Shown here one piece after another: positions 27,055 to 36,051 of a stretch of 64,000 nucleotides of DNA (its first letter is position 1; the number at the start of each line of letters is the position of its first letter). A program made the position numbers and the translations under genes. Origin of the DNA: an uncultured Granulosicoccaceae bacterium (GTDB lineage Bacteria; Pseudomonadota; Gammaproteobacteria; Granulosicoccales; Granulosicoccaceae); contig CALHCI010000037.1 in the NCBI GenBank assembly GCA_937931165.1, positions 1-64,000 on the forward strand, read 5' to 3'. The notes under the pieces are model-generated. The model was not told the origin of the DNA. It did no database searches and saw nothing but the letters and a program-made list of their open reading frames with translations.

Positions 27055-28077
27055 TTATACCGGGCTGTTTAATAGCTCGGTGATGGTTGCTTCAATTAAC
27101 GCCGTTTCCTCTTTAAACCGACCCGGCCCTGCCGAACAATGCCCGAACACAGACTGATAACCACGATACTCTGCGTTGCTTAAGTGATTGAGTTCAGCGC
27201 GGTTATCTTCATGGCGAAAATACAGATCCTGTTCACACGGCATTAGCCATATTTTACTTTGAATACTTTTAAGTGCAGCTATAGTGTTGCCGTTGTGGTC
27301 ATGGTGGTTGCCAATATCTGCGGTTTGCCATGTGTTTAATGCACAAAGCAGATCGTTGGCATCGTGGGTGAGATGATCATTCTCCCAGTCTTGCAAGAGT
27401 GCTTCTGCTGTTTCAAACCCCAGATCGTTATATTTTCTATTTCGGTAGAATTCCTGCGAATAGGCCCAGCCGGCATAGACTCTGGCAAAGGCTTTAAGTC
27501 CGGTGACTGGTGGTGTGTGATAGTTACCGTTGTTAAAGTTTTGGTCAGCGGTGAGTGCCGCCTTGACTCCTTCCAGAAAAACATGGTTGTGCGTGGATGT
27601 TTTTGCGGTGGCGCAGATGATCAGTGCACGCTCTACCATGGTTGGCCGGTGAACACACCAGTGATAGGCCTGCAAACCACCCATTGACCAGCCCACCACC
27701 AGCTTGATTTTATTTACGCCAAGACTTTCCAGCAGCTGATACTGCGCAACAATATTTTGGTGGATTGTGGCAGCTGGAAAGTCTGCGCCGCTGCATGGTG
27801 GCGGGGTATTGCCTGGAGATGATGACACACCGTTGCCGATCAGATTGGGTACGACGATAAAGTATTTATCGGTGTCGAGTGCTCTGCCGGGACCTATTAG
27901 TCTTTCGTTATCTGTATGTGTGCCTGTGTAGTACGTCGGGAATACAATGGCATTGTCGGCAGCATGGTTGAGCCTGCCATGCGTGGTGTATGCGATATAA
28001 AGCTCAACGGCATTGGAGGTGATACCGTCACCGGCAATCGGAAACGTATTCAGTGCTGGCATTCCTCTCTCATGCAA
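27055..28077 (-). CDS. Alpha/beta hydrolase, homoserine O-acetyltransferase (MetX)-like
   Basis: A 340-residue alpha/beta-hydrolase-fold protein. The nucleophile elbow is VVGWSMGGLQAYHW (about 128-141) and the C-terminal catalytic His is in SVFGHCSAGPG. N-terminal FPTYYTGTHTDNERLIGPGRALDTDKYF and VPNLIGNGVSSSPGNT match the MetX/Cgi121-neighbouring group in which homoserine or serine acetyltransferases and simple esterases are hard to tell apart. The Asp of the triad is probably in MPCEQDLYF (Glu/Asp there). It is not adjacent to methionine genes; it lies 37 bases downstream of the GlnT-type synthetase on the same strand, so it may act on a product of that enzyme. Confidence 0.75.
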   Translation of the reverse strand: MHERGMPALNTFPIAGDGITSNAVELYIAYTTHGRLNHAADNAIVFPTYYTGTHTDNERLIGPGRALDTDKYFIVVPNLIGNGVSSSPGNTPPPCSGADFPAATIHQNIVAQYQLLESLGVNKIKLVVGWSMGGLQAYHWCVHRPTMVERALIICATAKTSTHNHVFLEGVKAALTADQNFNNGNYHTPPVTGLKAFARVYAGWAYSQEFYRNRKYNDLGFETAEALLQDWENDHLTHDANDLLCALNTWQTADIGNHHDHNGNTIAALKSIQSKIWLMPCEQDLYFRHEDNRAELNHLSNAEYRGYQSVFGHCSAGPGRFKEETALIEATITELLNSPV

Positions 28078-28114
28078 TTTCTTTTGCGGTTTCTGGTACA
28101 GATTCAGATGTGGG

Positions 28115-29500
28115 TCAGAACATTTTCAAATAACGGTCGCGTTCCCACTGACTGACATGATTGGTATAGGTAAAAACCTCTTCTCTTTTGGTGAATACCC
28201 ATGATTCGAGCATCTTGTCGCCAAGCACAGATCGACTCAGTGGGTCGGACTCAAGAGCGGTAATCGCTTCATCGAGGTTTCTTGGTAACCACTGAATTTT
28301 TTTGTCTTGTCTGAACTGTTCGGTTTGTTCAAACAGGTTAACGTCGTTGGCAGGGTCGGGTGTGAGCGATTGTTCGATCCCTTCCAGTCCGGCCGCGATC
28401 ATTAAGGCCATGCCGAGGTACGGATTGCAGGCGCTGTCTGCAGCACGTAATTCTATTCTTGCGCCATCAGATGGAATGCGCACGGTATTGGAGCGGTTGT
28501 TACCTCCCCACGAGGTAAAGCACGGGGCCCAGGTGTAGCCGGATGTGCTGCCTTTCATGATCAGCCGTTTATAGCTGTTAATGGTTGGTGCTGAAAGCGC
28601 GAGTATGGCCGGCAGGTGTTTCATAACGCCCGCGGTAAACTGATAACCCAGTTCTGATATCCCTAAACCGTGGGCATCCGGCAGGTTGCCGGGTTCGAAT
28701 AAATTGGCACCGGTATTAACGTCTGCCAGAGACATATTAAAGTGCGCGCCGCTGCCGGCTTTATCTGCAAATGGTTTTGGCATAAACGACGCAAAACAAT
28801 CGTGCTGCCGGGCAAACTCGTTGGCCATCACTCTTAGAAATACAAAACGATCGCTCATGGTTAGCGCATCTGCATACTGGAAATCAATCTCGAACTGACC
28901 AACACCGTCTTCGTGATCAAATGAGTAGACGCTCCAGCCAAGATCATTCATGGCATCAACGGTTTTGCCCAGCCACGAGTCCAGATTATCCATCAGGCGG
29001 GCGCTGTCGTAAGCAGGCTTGTCGAGAATCTGGAGATCGCTGATGGCATTTGGCTCGGCAGCGCCATCATTCTTGAAAACAAAGAACTCAGCTTCTATGC
29101 CGCAGTTAACCTGGTAGCCACGGCTCGCCGCATCTGCCAGTACCCGTTTGAGTATGCCTCGATTACAAGGTTCGAATGGTTTACCAAGATACCAGAGATC
29201 GCTGGCGAACCAGCCTGTATCGTCACGCCAGGGCACGACCATAAATGAATCCGGATCGGGTACTGCGGCGACTTCATCATCGGCCATGTTTTGTGGTACC
29301 CCATCGAGTGCTGCACCAGTGAACAGCTCAGACCCGCCAAGCATCCGCTTAAGGTAAGCCGAAGGCACCATTTTGGCTTTGGGAATCCCGTGCATATCAA
29401 CATAGCTTGGCACCAGATATTTGATACCGTGTTGTTGTATTTGCGATTCGAGATCGGCAACGACTTCGGGTGTGACATTAACCGATGCACTACTGCTCAT
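28115..29500 (-). CDS. glnT: Glutamine synthetase type III (GlnT-like)
   Basis: A 461-residue ATP-dependent ligase of the GlnT group. VPSYVDMHGIPKAKMVP near the N-terminus is typical. The glutamate and metal site appears as GIEAEFFVF (about 132), the second metal site as DHEDGVGQFEIDF (about 198), and AHFNMSL, NSYKRL, NNRSNTVRIP and RIELRAADSACNPYLG complete the catalytic core. Close relatives make glutamine or couple glutamate to other amines, for instance gamma-glutamylmethylamide, so the amine is uncertain. No adenylylation-type tyrosine loop was obvious. Head of a two-gene unit with the MetX-like hydrolase. Confidence 0.87.
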   Translation of the reverse strand: MSSSASVNVTPEVVADLESQIQQHGIKYLVPSYVDMHGIPKAKMVPSAYLKRMLGGSELFTGAALDGVPQNMADDEVAAVPDPDSFMVVPWRDDTGWFASDLWYLGKPFEPCNRGILKRVLADAASRGYQVNCGIEAEFFVFKNDGAAEPNAISDLQILDKPAYDSARLMDNLDSWLGKTVDAMNDLGWSVYSFDHEDGVGQFEIDFQYADALTMSDRFVFLRVMANEFARQHDCFASFMPKPFADKAGSGAHFNMSLADVNTGANLFEPGNLPDAHGLGISELGYQFTAGVMKHLPAILALSAPTINSYKRLIMKGSTSGYTWAPCFTSWGGNNRSNTVRIPSDGARIELRAADSACNPYLGMALMIAAGLEGIEQSLTPDPANDVNLFEQTEQFRQDKKIQWLPRNLDEAITALESDPLSRSVLGDKMLESWVFTKREEVFTYTNHVSQWERDRYLKMF

Positions 29501-29610
29501 CGGTTGGCACCGTGGTTTTGTGTTGTGATGTGCAGCGCATGGTTATCCTCCTGTTAACCACACTTTACCGAATCAGGGCAACAATGTCTTGGTCATTCCC
29601 CATTCATAGT

Positions 29611-29640
29611 AGCCATGACAGCGTTATCGCTGTCATGGCT
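29611..29640. terminator. Perfect 13-bp hairpin between proQ-like gene and glnT
   Basis: AGCCATGACAGCG (29611-29623), loop TTAT, CGCTGTCATGGCT (29628-29640). It lies 9 bases after the ProQ-like stop (minus strand) and would end that transcript. Only a short TTTA follows on the plus strand and no T run on the minus strand, so termination strength is uncertain. Confidence 0.75.
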
Positions 29641-29649
29641 TTAGAAGTA

Positions 29650-30153
29650 TCAGGCTGCGACAGAAGGGCTCGGGGTTCTTGGCTTTAACAAAATTCTGCG
29701 TCGCGTTTTTTTGTACGTTATTTGAGTGGCTGGCGCGCGCTTTTGCACTGTGCGTGTTTTAGCGGTTCTGACCGTTGGTGTGGCAACTTTACGGTTGCGT
29801 GCGCTGCGTTTGCTGGTTGCCTGAGCCAGTTTCTGGGCGCGCCTCAGTGTCATTTTTGCCCACTGTTTGTGCGCCGGTGAGAGCAGCTCTACCGCTTCGC
29901 CGTTCAGGTTGTGGCGATGGGTTGATTTGACTACGCCATAAAGGTAACCGAAGCTCGTGACGTGTCGCTTAAGTGCTTCCATTAACGCTCTTCGTGACAC
30001 TGAGTCCGGTCTGCCTGGCTGTTGCAGAATCTCTTTATGAATTTTGAGCGTCACCGGTTTCAGGTCTCTGCCATCTTCAAACAGGTGTGGCCATGTAGCA
30101 CTAAGCCATAGTTGCGCTGCGCGAACCTGATCTGAATTCCACTTATTTTTCAT
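29650..30153 (-). CDS. ProQ/FinO-family RNA-binding protein
   Basis: A 167-residue protein. Residues about 5-110 form the FinO domain: AAQLWLSATWPHLFEDGRDLKPVTLKIHKEIL, RRALMEALKRHVTSFGYLYGV and the basic RHNLNGEAVELLSPAHKQWA stretch that contacts RNA. The C-terminal 55 residues are a very basic tail rich in K, R, T and A, probably disordered and adding RNA affinity. There is no KOW/Tudor-like C-terminal domain as in E. coli ProQ. Members bind structured sRNAs and mRNA 3' ends. The gene stands alone with a hairpin after it. Confidence 0.9.
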   Translation of the reverse strand: MKNKWNSDQVRAAQLWLSATWPHLFEDGRDLKPVTLKIHKEILQQPGRPDSVSRRALMEALKRHVTSFGYLYGVVKSTHRHNLNGEAVELLSPAHKQWAKMTLRRAQKLAQATSKRSARNRKVATPTVRTAKTRTVQKRAPATQITYKKTRRRILLKPRTPSPSVAA

Positions 30154-30318
30154 GTCTGCAAAATACCTATACGATGGGGTACATAGTGGGATTCAGCTCT
30201 CGAAAGGAAAACCTTTGTACGGAATAACACCTGTGATCCCTGTTCAGTAATACGTGATATGGAGGCAAACGGTTTTGCTTGCAATAGCAACCGACTCTGG
30301 TTAACGACAGGTAGAGCA

Positions 30319-30972
30319 ATGACTGATAAACAAGGTAAGCAGGCACAAGCAGAAAAGCTGTTGAAGGGCGCTTATGCATTAAAGAACAGTAAGGATAACG
30401 CTCGCTACTACCGAGACTTTGCGCCGATCTATGATGAGCAGTTTGCCGAAGCGCTCGGGTATTCATACCCGTCGGCGCTTGCTGGCATTTACATGGAGCA
30501 ACAACAACCTGATGACAATACACCGGTGCTGGATGTCGGTTGTGGTACCGGGCTGGTGGCAGAAGCACTCACATCGAATTCAAAAATTGACGGTGTTGAC
30601 CTGTCTGCAGACATGTTGTCGATTGCGGAGACTAAACGCTGTTATCGTCAATTGTATTGTCACGATCTGACTACCGGGCCCGGTCCGTTACCCGGCGATT
30701 ACGGCGGCGTTGTATCGGCGGGCACTTTTACTCACGGGCATCTTGGTCCGGATGCATTAAAGGATTTGCTGGTAGTGGGGCGCCCCGGTGCTCTATTTTG
30801 TATTGGAATCAATGCGCATCACTTTGAACAGGCTGACTTTAAAAAAGCTTTTGCTGGATTGCTCGAAAATCTTGCGATCTCTGACTACACAGAGGTGGTG
30901 TGTGACATTTTTACGGGTTCAAGCTCGCATGTTGGTGACCAGGCAATAGTGACTGTTTTTCGTAAAATGTAA
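30319..30972 (+). CDS. Class I SAM-dependent methyltransferase
   Basis: A 217-residue methyltransferase. The SAM-binding motif I VLDVGCGTGLVAEAL lies near residue 73, the acidic motif is IDGVDLSADML, and motif post-I/II are GGVVSAGTFTHGHL and VGRPGALFCIGINAHHF. The N-terminal RYYRDFAPIYDEQF resembles the UbiE/Williams-Beuren-type group. The substrate is unknown. ATG 30319 is preferred over the frame opening at 30259, since AGGTAG lies 5-10 bases before it and the longer N-terminus looks random. The gene stands alone. Confidence 0.85.
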   Translation: MTDKQGKQAQAEKLLKGAYALKNSKDNARYYRDFAPIYDEQFAEALGYSYPSALAGIYMEQQQPDDNTPVLDVGCGTGLVAEALTSNSKIDGVDLSADMLSIAETKRCYRQLYCHDLTTGPGPLPGDYGGVVSAGTFTHGHLGPDALKDLLVVGRPGALFCIGINAHHFEQADFKKAFAGLLENLAISDYTEVVCDIFTGSSSHVGDQAIVTVFRKM

Positions 30973-31141
30973 GGTCAAATAGTGGCTAGCGTGCCGGTAC
31001 GGATAGAAGTTCGCTGATTTATATATTCCGGGAAAGGTAAAAATCCGCAACATAATCAAAGAGATAGGGTTTTTTTTGCTACTATTCTCGTGCTCAAACA
31101 GCGCCAAGGCGGTGCTGTAGCCCATTGTTAAGGAGGTCCTC

Positions 31142-31414
31142 ATGGATCCTGTAGGTTTAATAATTTGGCTGGTTCTCGGCGCAGTAGCTGGTTGGCTGGC
31201 TGGAATAATAATGAAAACAGGCACTGGCAGTGTTGTTACTAACATTATTGTCGGCATAGTCGGGGCATTTCTCGGCGGCTGGCTGGCAAATATGCTCGGC
31301 TTTGCATCTGCGACAGGCGGGTTTTCCATCGCCTCGGTCATAACGGCTGTGATTGGAGCCTGTGTGCTGTTGTTTGTACTGGGGTTAATCCAGAAAGGTC
31401 GCTCCAGCGTGTAG
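31142..31414 (+). CDS. GlsB/YeaQ/YmgE-family stress-response membrane protein
   Basis: A 90-residue inner-membrane protein with three hydrophobic helices: IIWLVLGAVAGWLAGIIMK, IIVGIVGAFLGGWLANML and SVITAVIGACVLLFVLGLI. The glycine-rich GAVAGWLAG and GIVGAFLGGWL repeats are typical of the transglycosylase-associated (GlsB/YeaQ) family. The ribosome site AAGGAGGT is essentially perfect, so expression may be high. The family is induced by stress in enterobacteria; its mechanism is unknown. A strong intrinsic terminator follows. Confidence 0.9.
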   Translation: MDPVGLIIWLVLGAVAGWLAGIIMKTGTGSVVTNIIVGIVGAFLGGWLANMLGFASATGGFSIASVITAVIGACVLLFVLGLIQKGRSSV

Positions 31415-31440
31415 GCTGGCGATTACAATCTGTAAAAACA

Positions 31441-31463
31441 GGGCGCTCCGGCGCCCTTATTTG
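31441..31463 (+). terminator. Intrinsic terminator of the GlsB-like gene
   Basis: GGGCGC / GCGCCC stem (31441-31456) with loop TCCG, followed by TTATTTG; preceded by an A run. Confidence 0.85.
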
Positions 31464-31703
31464 TGTTTGAAGCAGCAGGTTTGTCAGCCTCACACGCTAT
31501 TTATTGTCGTTTTTGTGATTGAGTTTGAAATTTTCTTCTGAATACTTCTATTCCGTAACAGAAATTTGCAAAGATTTCTGAATGTAGATAGTCTGCCCAT
31601 GCGAGCGTGTCTGCATTTCTGGGCTCATTCCTGGACACCCTCTTTATTTTCCAACCTACTAAAACACATATAGCCAAACGAACATTTGGGGGTTCGCAAA
31701 CCA

Positions 31704-32594
31704 ATGAAACTATCTAAGATTGCAGTTGCACTCGTTGTCGCAGGCGCCGCTGTAGCGCCCGTTGCGCATGCCGATGTAACCTTGAGTGGGTATGTCGGTA
31801 TTATTCTGGGTGGCAGCGATGCTGATCCGGTAAGGGATCCGGATACCGGCTTGATCACATCTGAGCCTGGCGAACTCGCATTTTCATCTGATGACTCCAC
31901 GCTGAACGTTGCAGCTTCTCACGAGCTGAACAATGGCCTAACCGGATACGGTAACTGGCGTGTGGACCTTGGGCTCTCTAATGATGGATCCGCTTCTGCT
32001 GACAATATCTACGTTGGCTTCAAGGGCGATTTCGGCGATATCCGGATTGGTGAAGTGCCGGATGCTGTCGAGTTCGGTCAGGTTGCCGGTGACATCCTTT
32101 CGGACATCGGCGGTGAAGACCGCGGCATTAGCTATACCGGTTCTTTCGGCTCGGCCACTGTCGGTCTGAACTGGTCTCCCGTGGGTTCACTGAATGGTGA
32201 AACAGAAGGCGGTGGAAGCGACAAAATTGCTGCGGGTGTTAAATTCAATGCTGGTGGTTTCGGTATCGGGCTTGGTTTCGCAAACCACGACGAATTAACT
32301 CAAATGTCTGCCGGTGCAACATTCTCCTTTGCTGGTGCATCCGTCGGCGTGGCTTTCAAAGATTTTGATAATGATAGGCAGACCATCGGTGCAAAGGCTT
32401 CATGGGCCGCTGGTGATATCAGTCTGGGTCTGACTTATGAGGCAGACCAGGGCGATGTCGGTGATGACAGCAAGATTCGTTTCGACGCCGGTTATGACCT
32501 GGGTGGCGACATGAACATCAGCACACGGGTTAATGTTCTGGATAGCGCAACTGACGTCACTGACTACCGCGTTCTGTTCGCAAAATCATTCTAG
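31704..32594 (+). CDS. Outer-membrane porin (gram-negative porin family)
   Basis: A 296-residue precursor. A signal peptide (KLSKIAVALVVAGAAVAPVAHA, cleavage before DVTLSGY, about residue 23) precedes an acidic beta-barrel with alternating strands rich in G and aromatic ends, such as GYVGIILGG, ENYVGFKG-like NIYVGFKGDFGDIRIG, ASVGVAFKDF and DISLGLTYEAD. The last residue is Phe (YRVLFAKSF), the usual BAM recognition signature. GDFGDIRIGEVPD is the conserved loop-strand of general porins. It probably allows passive diffusion of small solutes; selectivity cannot be read. ATG 31704 is favoured over TTG 31686 because the signal peptide begins there. Confidence 0.88.
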   Translation: MKLSKIAVALVVAGAAVAPVAHADVTLSGYVGIILGGSDADPVRDPDTGLITSEPGELAFSSDDSTLNVAASHELNNGLTGYGNWRVDLGLSNDGSASADNIYVGFKGDFGDIRIGEVPDAVEFGQVAGDILSDIGGEDRGISYTGSFGSATVGLNWSPVGSLNGETEGGGSDKIAAGVKFNAGGFGIGLGFANHDELTQMSAGATFSFAGASVGVAFKDFDNDRQTIGAKASWAAGDISLGLTYEADQGDVGDDSKIRFDAGYDLGGDMNISTRVNVLDSATDVTDYRVLFAKSF

Positions 32595-32620
32595 ATCTAA
32601 TTTCTTAAGATCCAGAATGT

Positions 32621-32647
32621 AAAAAGCCCTCGTGAGAGGGCTTTTTT
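32621..32647 (+). terminator. Bidirectional intrinsic terminator after the porin gene
   Basis: AAAAAGCCCTC / GAGGGCTTTTTT stem with loop GTGA. It serves the porin on the plus strand, and its A/T symmetry lets it also end minus-strand transcription of the EPS priming gene. Confidence 0.93.
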
Positions 32648-32686
32648 ATGCCTGTATGAGGTGCTACAGGTCGTTAAGGATTCTTT

Positions 32687-34081
32687 TTATCTTGCGCCGG
32701 CAGCAAAGCTGGAAACTGTTCTCAACAGTACTCGCAGGTCCAGACCAAAAGACATGTTCTTAATATAGTACAGGTCAAATGACAGCTTGGTGGCCGCTTC
32801 GGCTTCACTCGCCGCATAGCCCGCATTTACCTGAGCCCACCCGGTGATGCCCGGCTTTACCAGCACACGGTGTACGAAATAGGGAATTCGTGATTCGAGC
32901 TCTGTGGTGAATTCCGGGCGCTCTGGGCGTGGTCCTACCAGCGACATATCCCCCATTAATACGTTGACCAGTTGTGGGATTTCGTCGATGCGGCTTTTAC
33001 GCAGAAATAACCCGACCTTTGTGATTCTGTTGTCTGCTTGTGTTGCCCATTGAGCGCCGTCCTGCTCGGCATGCTGCACCATCGTTCGAATTTTGAACAT
33101 AGTGAAAAGCTTGCCAAATTGCCCGACTCGCGTTTGACGGAAAATGATAGGTCCCGGGCTGTCTAGCTTGACGCAGACCATTGCGATCAAAAATACCGGC
33201 GTCAGTAATACCAACGCAATTGCGGCGACAACAATATCCAGAGCGCGTTTAATAGCACTGTTATACACAACGGTATGATCCGCCTGGCAGTCAATAACCC
33301 ACTTTGCGTTTATGTGCTTGTTTGGAATGCGCTGGTATAGCTTTTCGATAAAGTTGGTGTAGGTCGAGACATTCAGGTTGTTGTTCAGTAAACCCAGAAG
33401 TTCTGACTCACTTGGAGACATTGGATCATCCGGGTCTACTACTACTTGATCTACACCGTTTTTCATCGCCCAGTGACGCAGTGAAAATGGCTCCTGATCA
33501 TCCATAACCAATGACACTGTTCGCACGCCCTGCGCAATCAACAAAGAATCGACACCTGGTGCTTGTTCTACGAATTTTCGTGAACCAACAAATCCGACAA
33601 CATGTTGATCAGCCATGCCCACAACAAGTGCACGAACAATAAACAATCCCAGTGCCGTGGAGGCAAAGGTGAAGATCGTGATGTAACGCCCTACGACAAG
33701 AAAGTGAACAAGCAAAAGTTCAACGGCAAGGACAAGAATGGCACTAAACGAAATCAACGCACACAGGCCGAGCAGCTTTACAGAAGTGCGTTTTTGTTTT
33801 GGCTCATGGAGTCCGGCGATATGAGCAATCAGTGCAAGGCATAAACCAAAGCCGAAGCAAAAAGCCATCTGCCCGACGTGCTCGCCGGCAGCATCGTTTT
33901 GGATTATTGCACTATGAGGTGTTAGCCAGAATGCCATTGCTGCGCAAACATAGGCGATTGCATAATCCAGTACAAACCATGACCACGGACCAATGTTGGA
34001 AAGCGTTAGCTTGCCAGCAGGTTTTACGTGATCGTGCTGCCGGTCCGGCTGCTGATCAATAAGGGCGGTTTCTGATTTCAT
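32687..34081 (-). CDS. Priming polyprenyl glycosylphosphotransferase (XrtA/PEP-CTERM-type EPS)
   Basis: Initiates EPS repeat assembly by moving a sugar phosphate to undecaprenyl phosphate at the inner membrane. Of 464 residues, four N-terminal membrane segments (about 30-155) precede a CoA-binding-like domain, a fifth segment (ALDIVVAAIALVLLTPVFLIAMV, about 265-290) and the catalytic sugar-transferase domain. That domain has DSPGPIIFRQTRVGQFGK, FKIRTM, RKSRIDEIPQLVNVLMGDMSLVGPRPE and VKPGITGWAQV. The length and order match the TIGR03013-type PEP-CTERM sugar transferase. It is the outermost gene of the EPS locus and ends beside the porin terminator. Confidence 0.9.
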   Translation of the reverse strand: MKSETALIDQQPDRQHDHVKPAGKLTLSNIGPWSWFVLDYAIAYVCAAMAFWLTPHSAIIQNDAAGEHVGQMAFCFGFGLCLALIAHIAGLHEPKQKRTSVKLLGLCALISFSAILVLAVELLLVHFLVVGRYITIFTFASTALGLFIVRALVVGMADQHVVGFVGSRKFVEQAPGVDSLLIAQGVRTVSLVMDDQEPFSLRHWAMKNGVDQVVVDPDDPMSPSESELLGLLNNNLNVSTYTNFIEKLYQRIPNKHINAKWVIDCQADHTVVYNSAIKRALDIVVAAIALVLLTPVFLIAMVCVKLDSPGPIIFRQTRVGQFGKLFTMFKIRTMVQHAEQDGAQWATQADNRITKVGLFLRKSRIDEIPQLVNVLMGDMSLVGPRPERPEFTTELESRIPYFVHRVLVKPGITGWAQVNAGYAASEAEAATKLSFDLYYIKNMSFGLDLRVLLRTVSSFAAGAR

Positions 34082-34462
34082 GCAGGGTATACAGCTGGAG
34101 TCTTGGTGGCCGGAGGTTACTGATAATTCACAATAAATACAGTGAATTAGTTCTCACAACCTGGCTACTGACTGGCGCTGACCGTTAGTGCTTTAGAGTG
34201 CGGCATCATACCCTAACAATGGCCATTTCCTGTGTGTACTAACAGCTTTGTTGATTAATTTTTACATTCGATAGGAAAGTGATTTAACGTGATAATTGCA
34301 CGCGTTTTAATATAGTGCAGTGAATCACGATAAGTATGCCGTATAGACCAAACTTAGGAATTAAGTTTGCCGATGGTGGGATGTCTTTCCAGGATAGTTT
34401 ACAAATGTAAACGGCGCTTAAAAGCGCCGTTATCAGGAAGGTTTGTTGCCGCGAGGTTTTAG
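34082..34462. other. Intergenic region upstream of the priming transferase gene
   Basis: A 381-base stretch without a gene. It should hold the promoter of the priming transferase gene and contains the terminator hairpin of the barrel-protein gene at 34410-34431. A 7-bp inverted repeat AAACTTA/TAAGTTT (34350-34368) could be an operator. I found no clear sigma-54 -24/-12 element, though PrsR-type sigma-54 control is known for XrtA loci. Confidence 0.5.
34410..34431 (-). terminator. Hairpin downstream of the EPS outer-membrane protein gene
   Basis: AACGGCGCTT / AAGCGCCGTT inverted repeat just after the stop at 34463, followed on the minus strand by a moderately T-rich stretch. Confidence 0.75.
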
Positions 34463-35812
34463 TTACTCGGCAAATTCGTCATCTCTTGATGAGTCAATTT
34501 TGTCGAAATTCAGAATAAACTTAACGGCAAAGCGATTTTCTGTGTAGTTGCGGTTTGCACGTTGTGGCGCATCGCTTTGCTGATGGTCATATTGAAGGCG
34601 TAACAGTGTGAGATCAGACAACTTACGATCAAACACCAGCCGGCCAAGCCAGGTCTTGATGGTTTCGTCACCTGAAATTTGATCCTGCACTGAATAGACA
34701 ACGTCGGCGATGACATCAGAGCGACGACCGTTGAGCTTGTAAGAAAGTTGTAAGCGGTTGTCTACAAATGGCTCATCAAGCTCAGATGCCAGATTCGAAC
34801 TGTCTATAGTGACAGTTTCCGGATCTACCAAAGAGGTATCAGTGTTGTTGCTGAGCGGTGAAATCGTGTTAAGTGATGGTCCTGAGCGTGTCACATCTCG
34901 AGTATAAGTCGCTTTGAAATCTGAACTCAACGCACGGTGTCGAAACTGCAAGCTTGGACCCCGACCAAAGAAACGTTCACCATAACCTGCATATAAGCTG
35001 GTGCTTTCACTTGGAGACCAGGTAAGACCGGCTTCCCACAGTGAAGAATTTTCATCTTCTACTGTCGTCGGGTTTACGGTGTCTGTGCCGGTGACAAATT
35101 CTCGAAATTCTGTTCCGGCCGACACTTCAGCGTAGAGCGTCTTCGAGATTGTGGTTCCGATAGAACCATAAAGACTGCTGTTTTTAAAGAAATTTGTATC
35201 GGATTCATCTTCACTGTAGTAACCACCTACGCCCCAGAGCAAACCGCCATACTTCGGGTTGCGTCCAAGTGAAAAGTCGATGCCGTTATCCTGAGATGTT
35301 GCTGCCTCATCGGCTTGTTCAAAAAACGATGCATGGTTTAAACCGACGTATAGTTCTGCCAGTTGTCCAAACTCCCTGTAAATAAACAAGCGTGCTTTCA
35401 GGTTTAGCGCCGGATCGCTGTCATCGGCAGGTCTTAGGAAGTTGCTATCTGGTGATAGTTTTGAGTAGGTAGCAGTGGTGTCGAGATATAGGAGGTTGTC
35501 GATTAGTGTGCCGCGAACTCTGGCAAACAATCTGGGATCGGTGACATCTCGTTTAGAATCGGTGTATTGAAAATGCTCTACCTCACCAACGATGACCGAG
35601 CCGAACCGGTTGCCGGTGAATTGAAGTTCGACCGAGGGCTTCACGGTTAGCACCAGTTCCGAGTCGCCGCCGTTTTCCAGTAAATCAGGGTTGTCTGTGG
35701 CAGTTGCGCCGAATTCCAGGTAGCGGGCAACCACTGTCTCGGCAATAGACATGCCGGAGTAGGCCGACAATGAGATTGCAAGCAGCCCGAGTTTAAAGAT
35801 TCGCTTGGTCAA
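34463..35812 (-). CDS. XrtA/PEP-CTERM-associated outer-membrane beta-barrel protein (TIGR03016-type)
   Basis: A 449-residue precursor with a signal peptide (FKLGLLAISLSAYSGMSIAE, about residues 5-25), then an acidic barrel made of alternating strands such as SVELQFTGNRFGSVIVGEVEHFQY, LYVGLNHASFF, GLLWGVGGYYSEDE and FAVKFILNF. ATATDNPDLL near the mature N-terminus is typical of the TIGR03016 family found only in XrtA-type EPS loci. It probably serves as or supports the outer-membrane export path; experimental evidence is lacking. The C-terminus ends DDEFAE rather than in Phe. It lies downstream of the tyrosine-kinase gene with 239 bases between. Confidence 0.85.
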   Translation of the reverse strand: MTKRIFKLGLLAISLSAYSGMSIAETVVARYLEFGATATDNPDLLENGGDSELVLTVKPSVELQFTGNRFGSVIVGEVEHFQYTDSKRDVTDPRLFARVRGTLIDNLLYLDTTATYSKLSPDSNFLRPADDSDPALNLKARLFIYREFGQLAELYVGLNHASFFEQADEAATSQDNGIDFSLGRNPKYGGLLWGVGGYYSEDESDTNFFKNSSLYGSIGTTISKTLYAEVSAGTEFREFVTGTDTVNPTTVEDENSSLWEAGLTWSPSESTSLYAGYGERFFGRGPSLQFRHRALSSDFKATYTRDVTRSGPSLNTISPLSNNTDTSLVDPETVTIDSSNLASELDEPFVDNRLQLSYKLNGRRSDVIADVVYSVQDQISGDETIKTWLGRLVFDRKLSDLTLLRLQYDHQQSDAPQRANRNYTENRFAVKFILNFDKIDSSRDDEFAE

Positions 35813-35839
35813 CTGATGTCTCCGGAGATTTCGCCAAGA

Positions 35840-35894
35840 GGCCTGATGATACAGGCCGCAACTAAAGTTTCTATGCGAAGTCTATGCCTTCGCA
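35840..35894. promoter_or_regulatory. Two inverted repeats in the leader of the outer-membrane protein gene
   Basis: GGCCTG/CAGGCC around ATGATA (35840-35857) and TGCGAAG/CTTCGCA around a 7-base loop (35874-35894), 28-82 bases upstream of the start at 35812. They could be leader-RNA hairpins or operators. Confidence 0.4.
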
Positions 35895-36005
35895 GAACTC
35901 AATGCACAAAGATGTTGGGCGAAATGCTACCCGGTGCGCTGTAATTGCCGTCTGTTGTCGGGAATTACGCGTTTGATCACAGGTGTACTTCAGTCTGTGA
36001 GGGCA

Positions 36006-36027
36006 GTGGCACGCGAGTGCATGCCAC
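36006..36027 (-). terminator. Hairpin downstream of the tyrosine-autokinase gene
   Basis: GTGGCACGC (36006-36014) pairs with GCATGCCAC (36019-36027), 9 bp with one wobble and a 4-base loop, 25 bases beyond the stop at 36052. No T run follows. Confidence 0.55.
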
Positions 36028-36051
36028 CTTTGAGGGGCGTGTTAGCAGTGT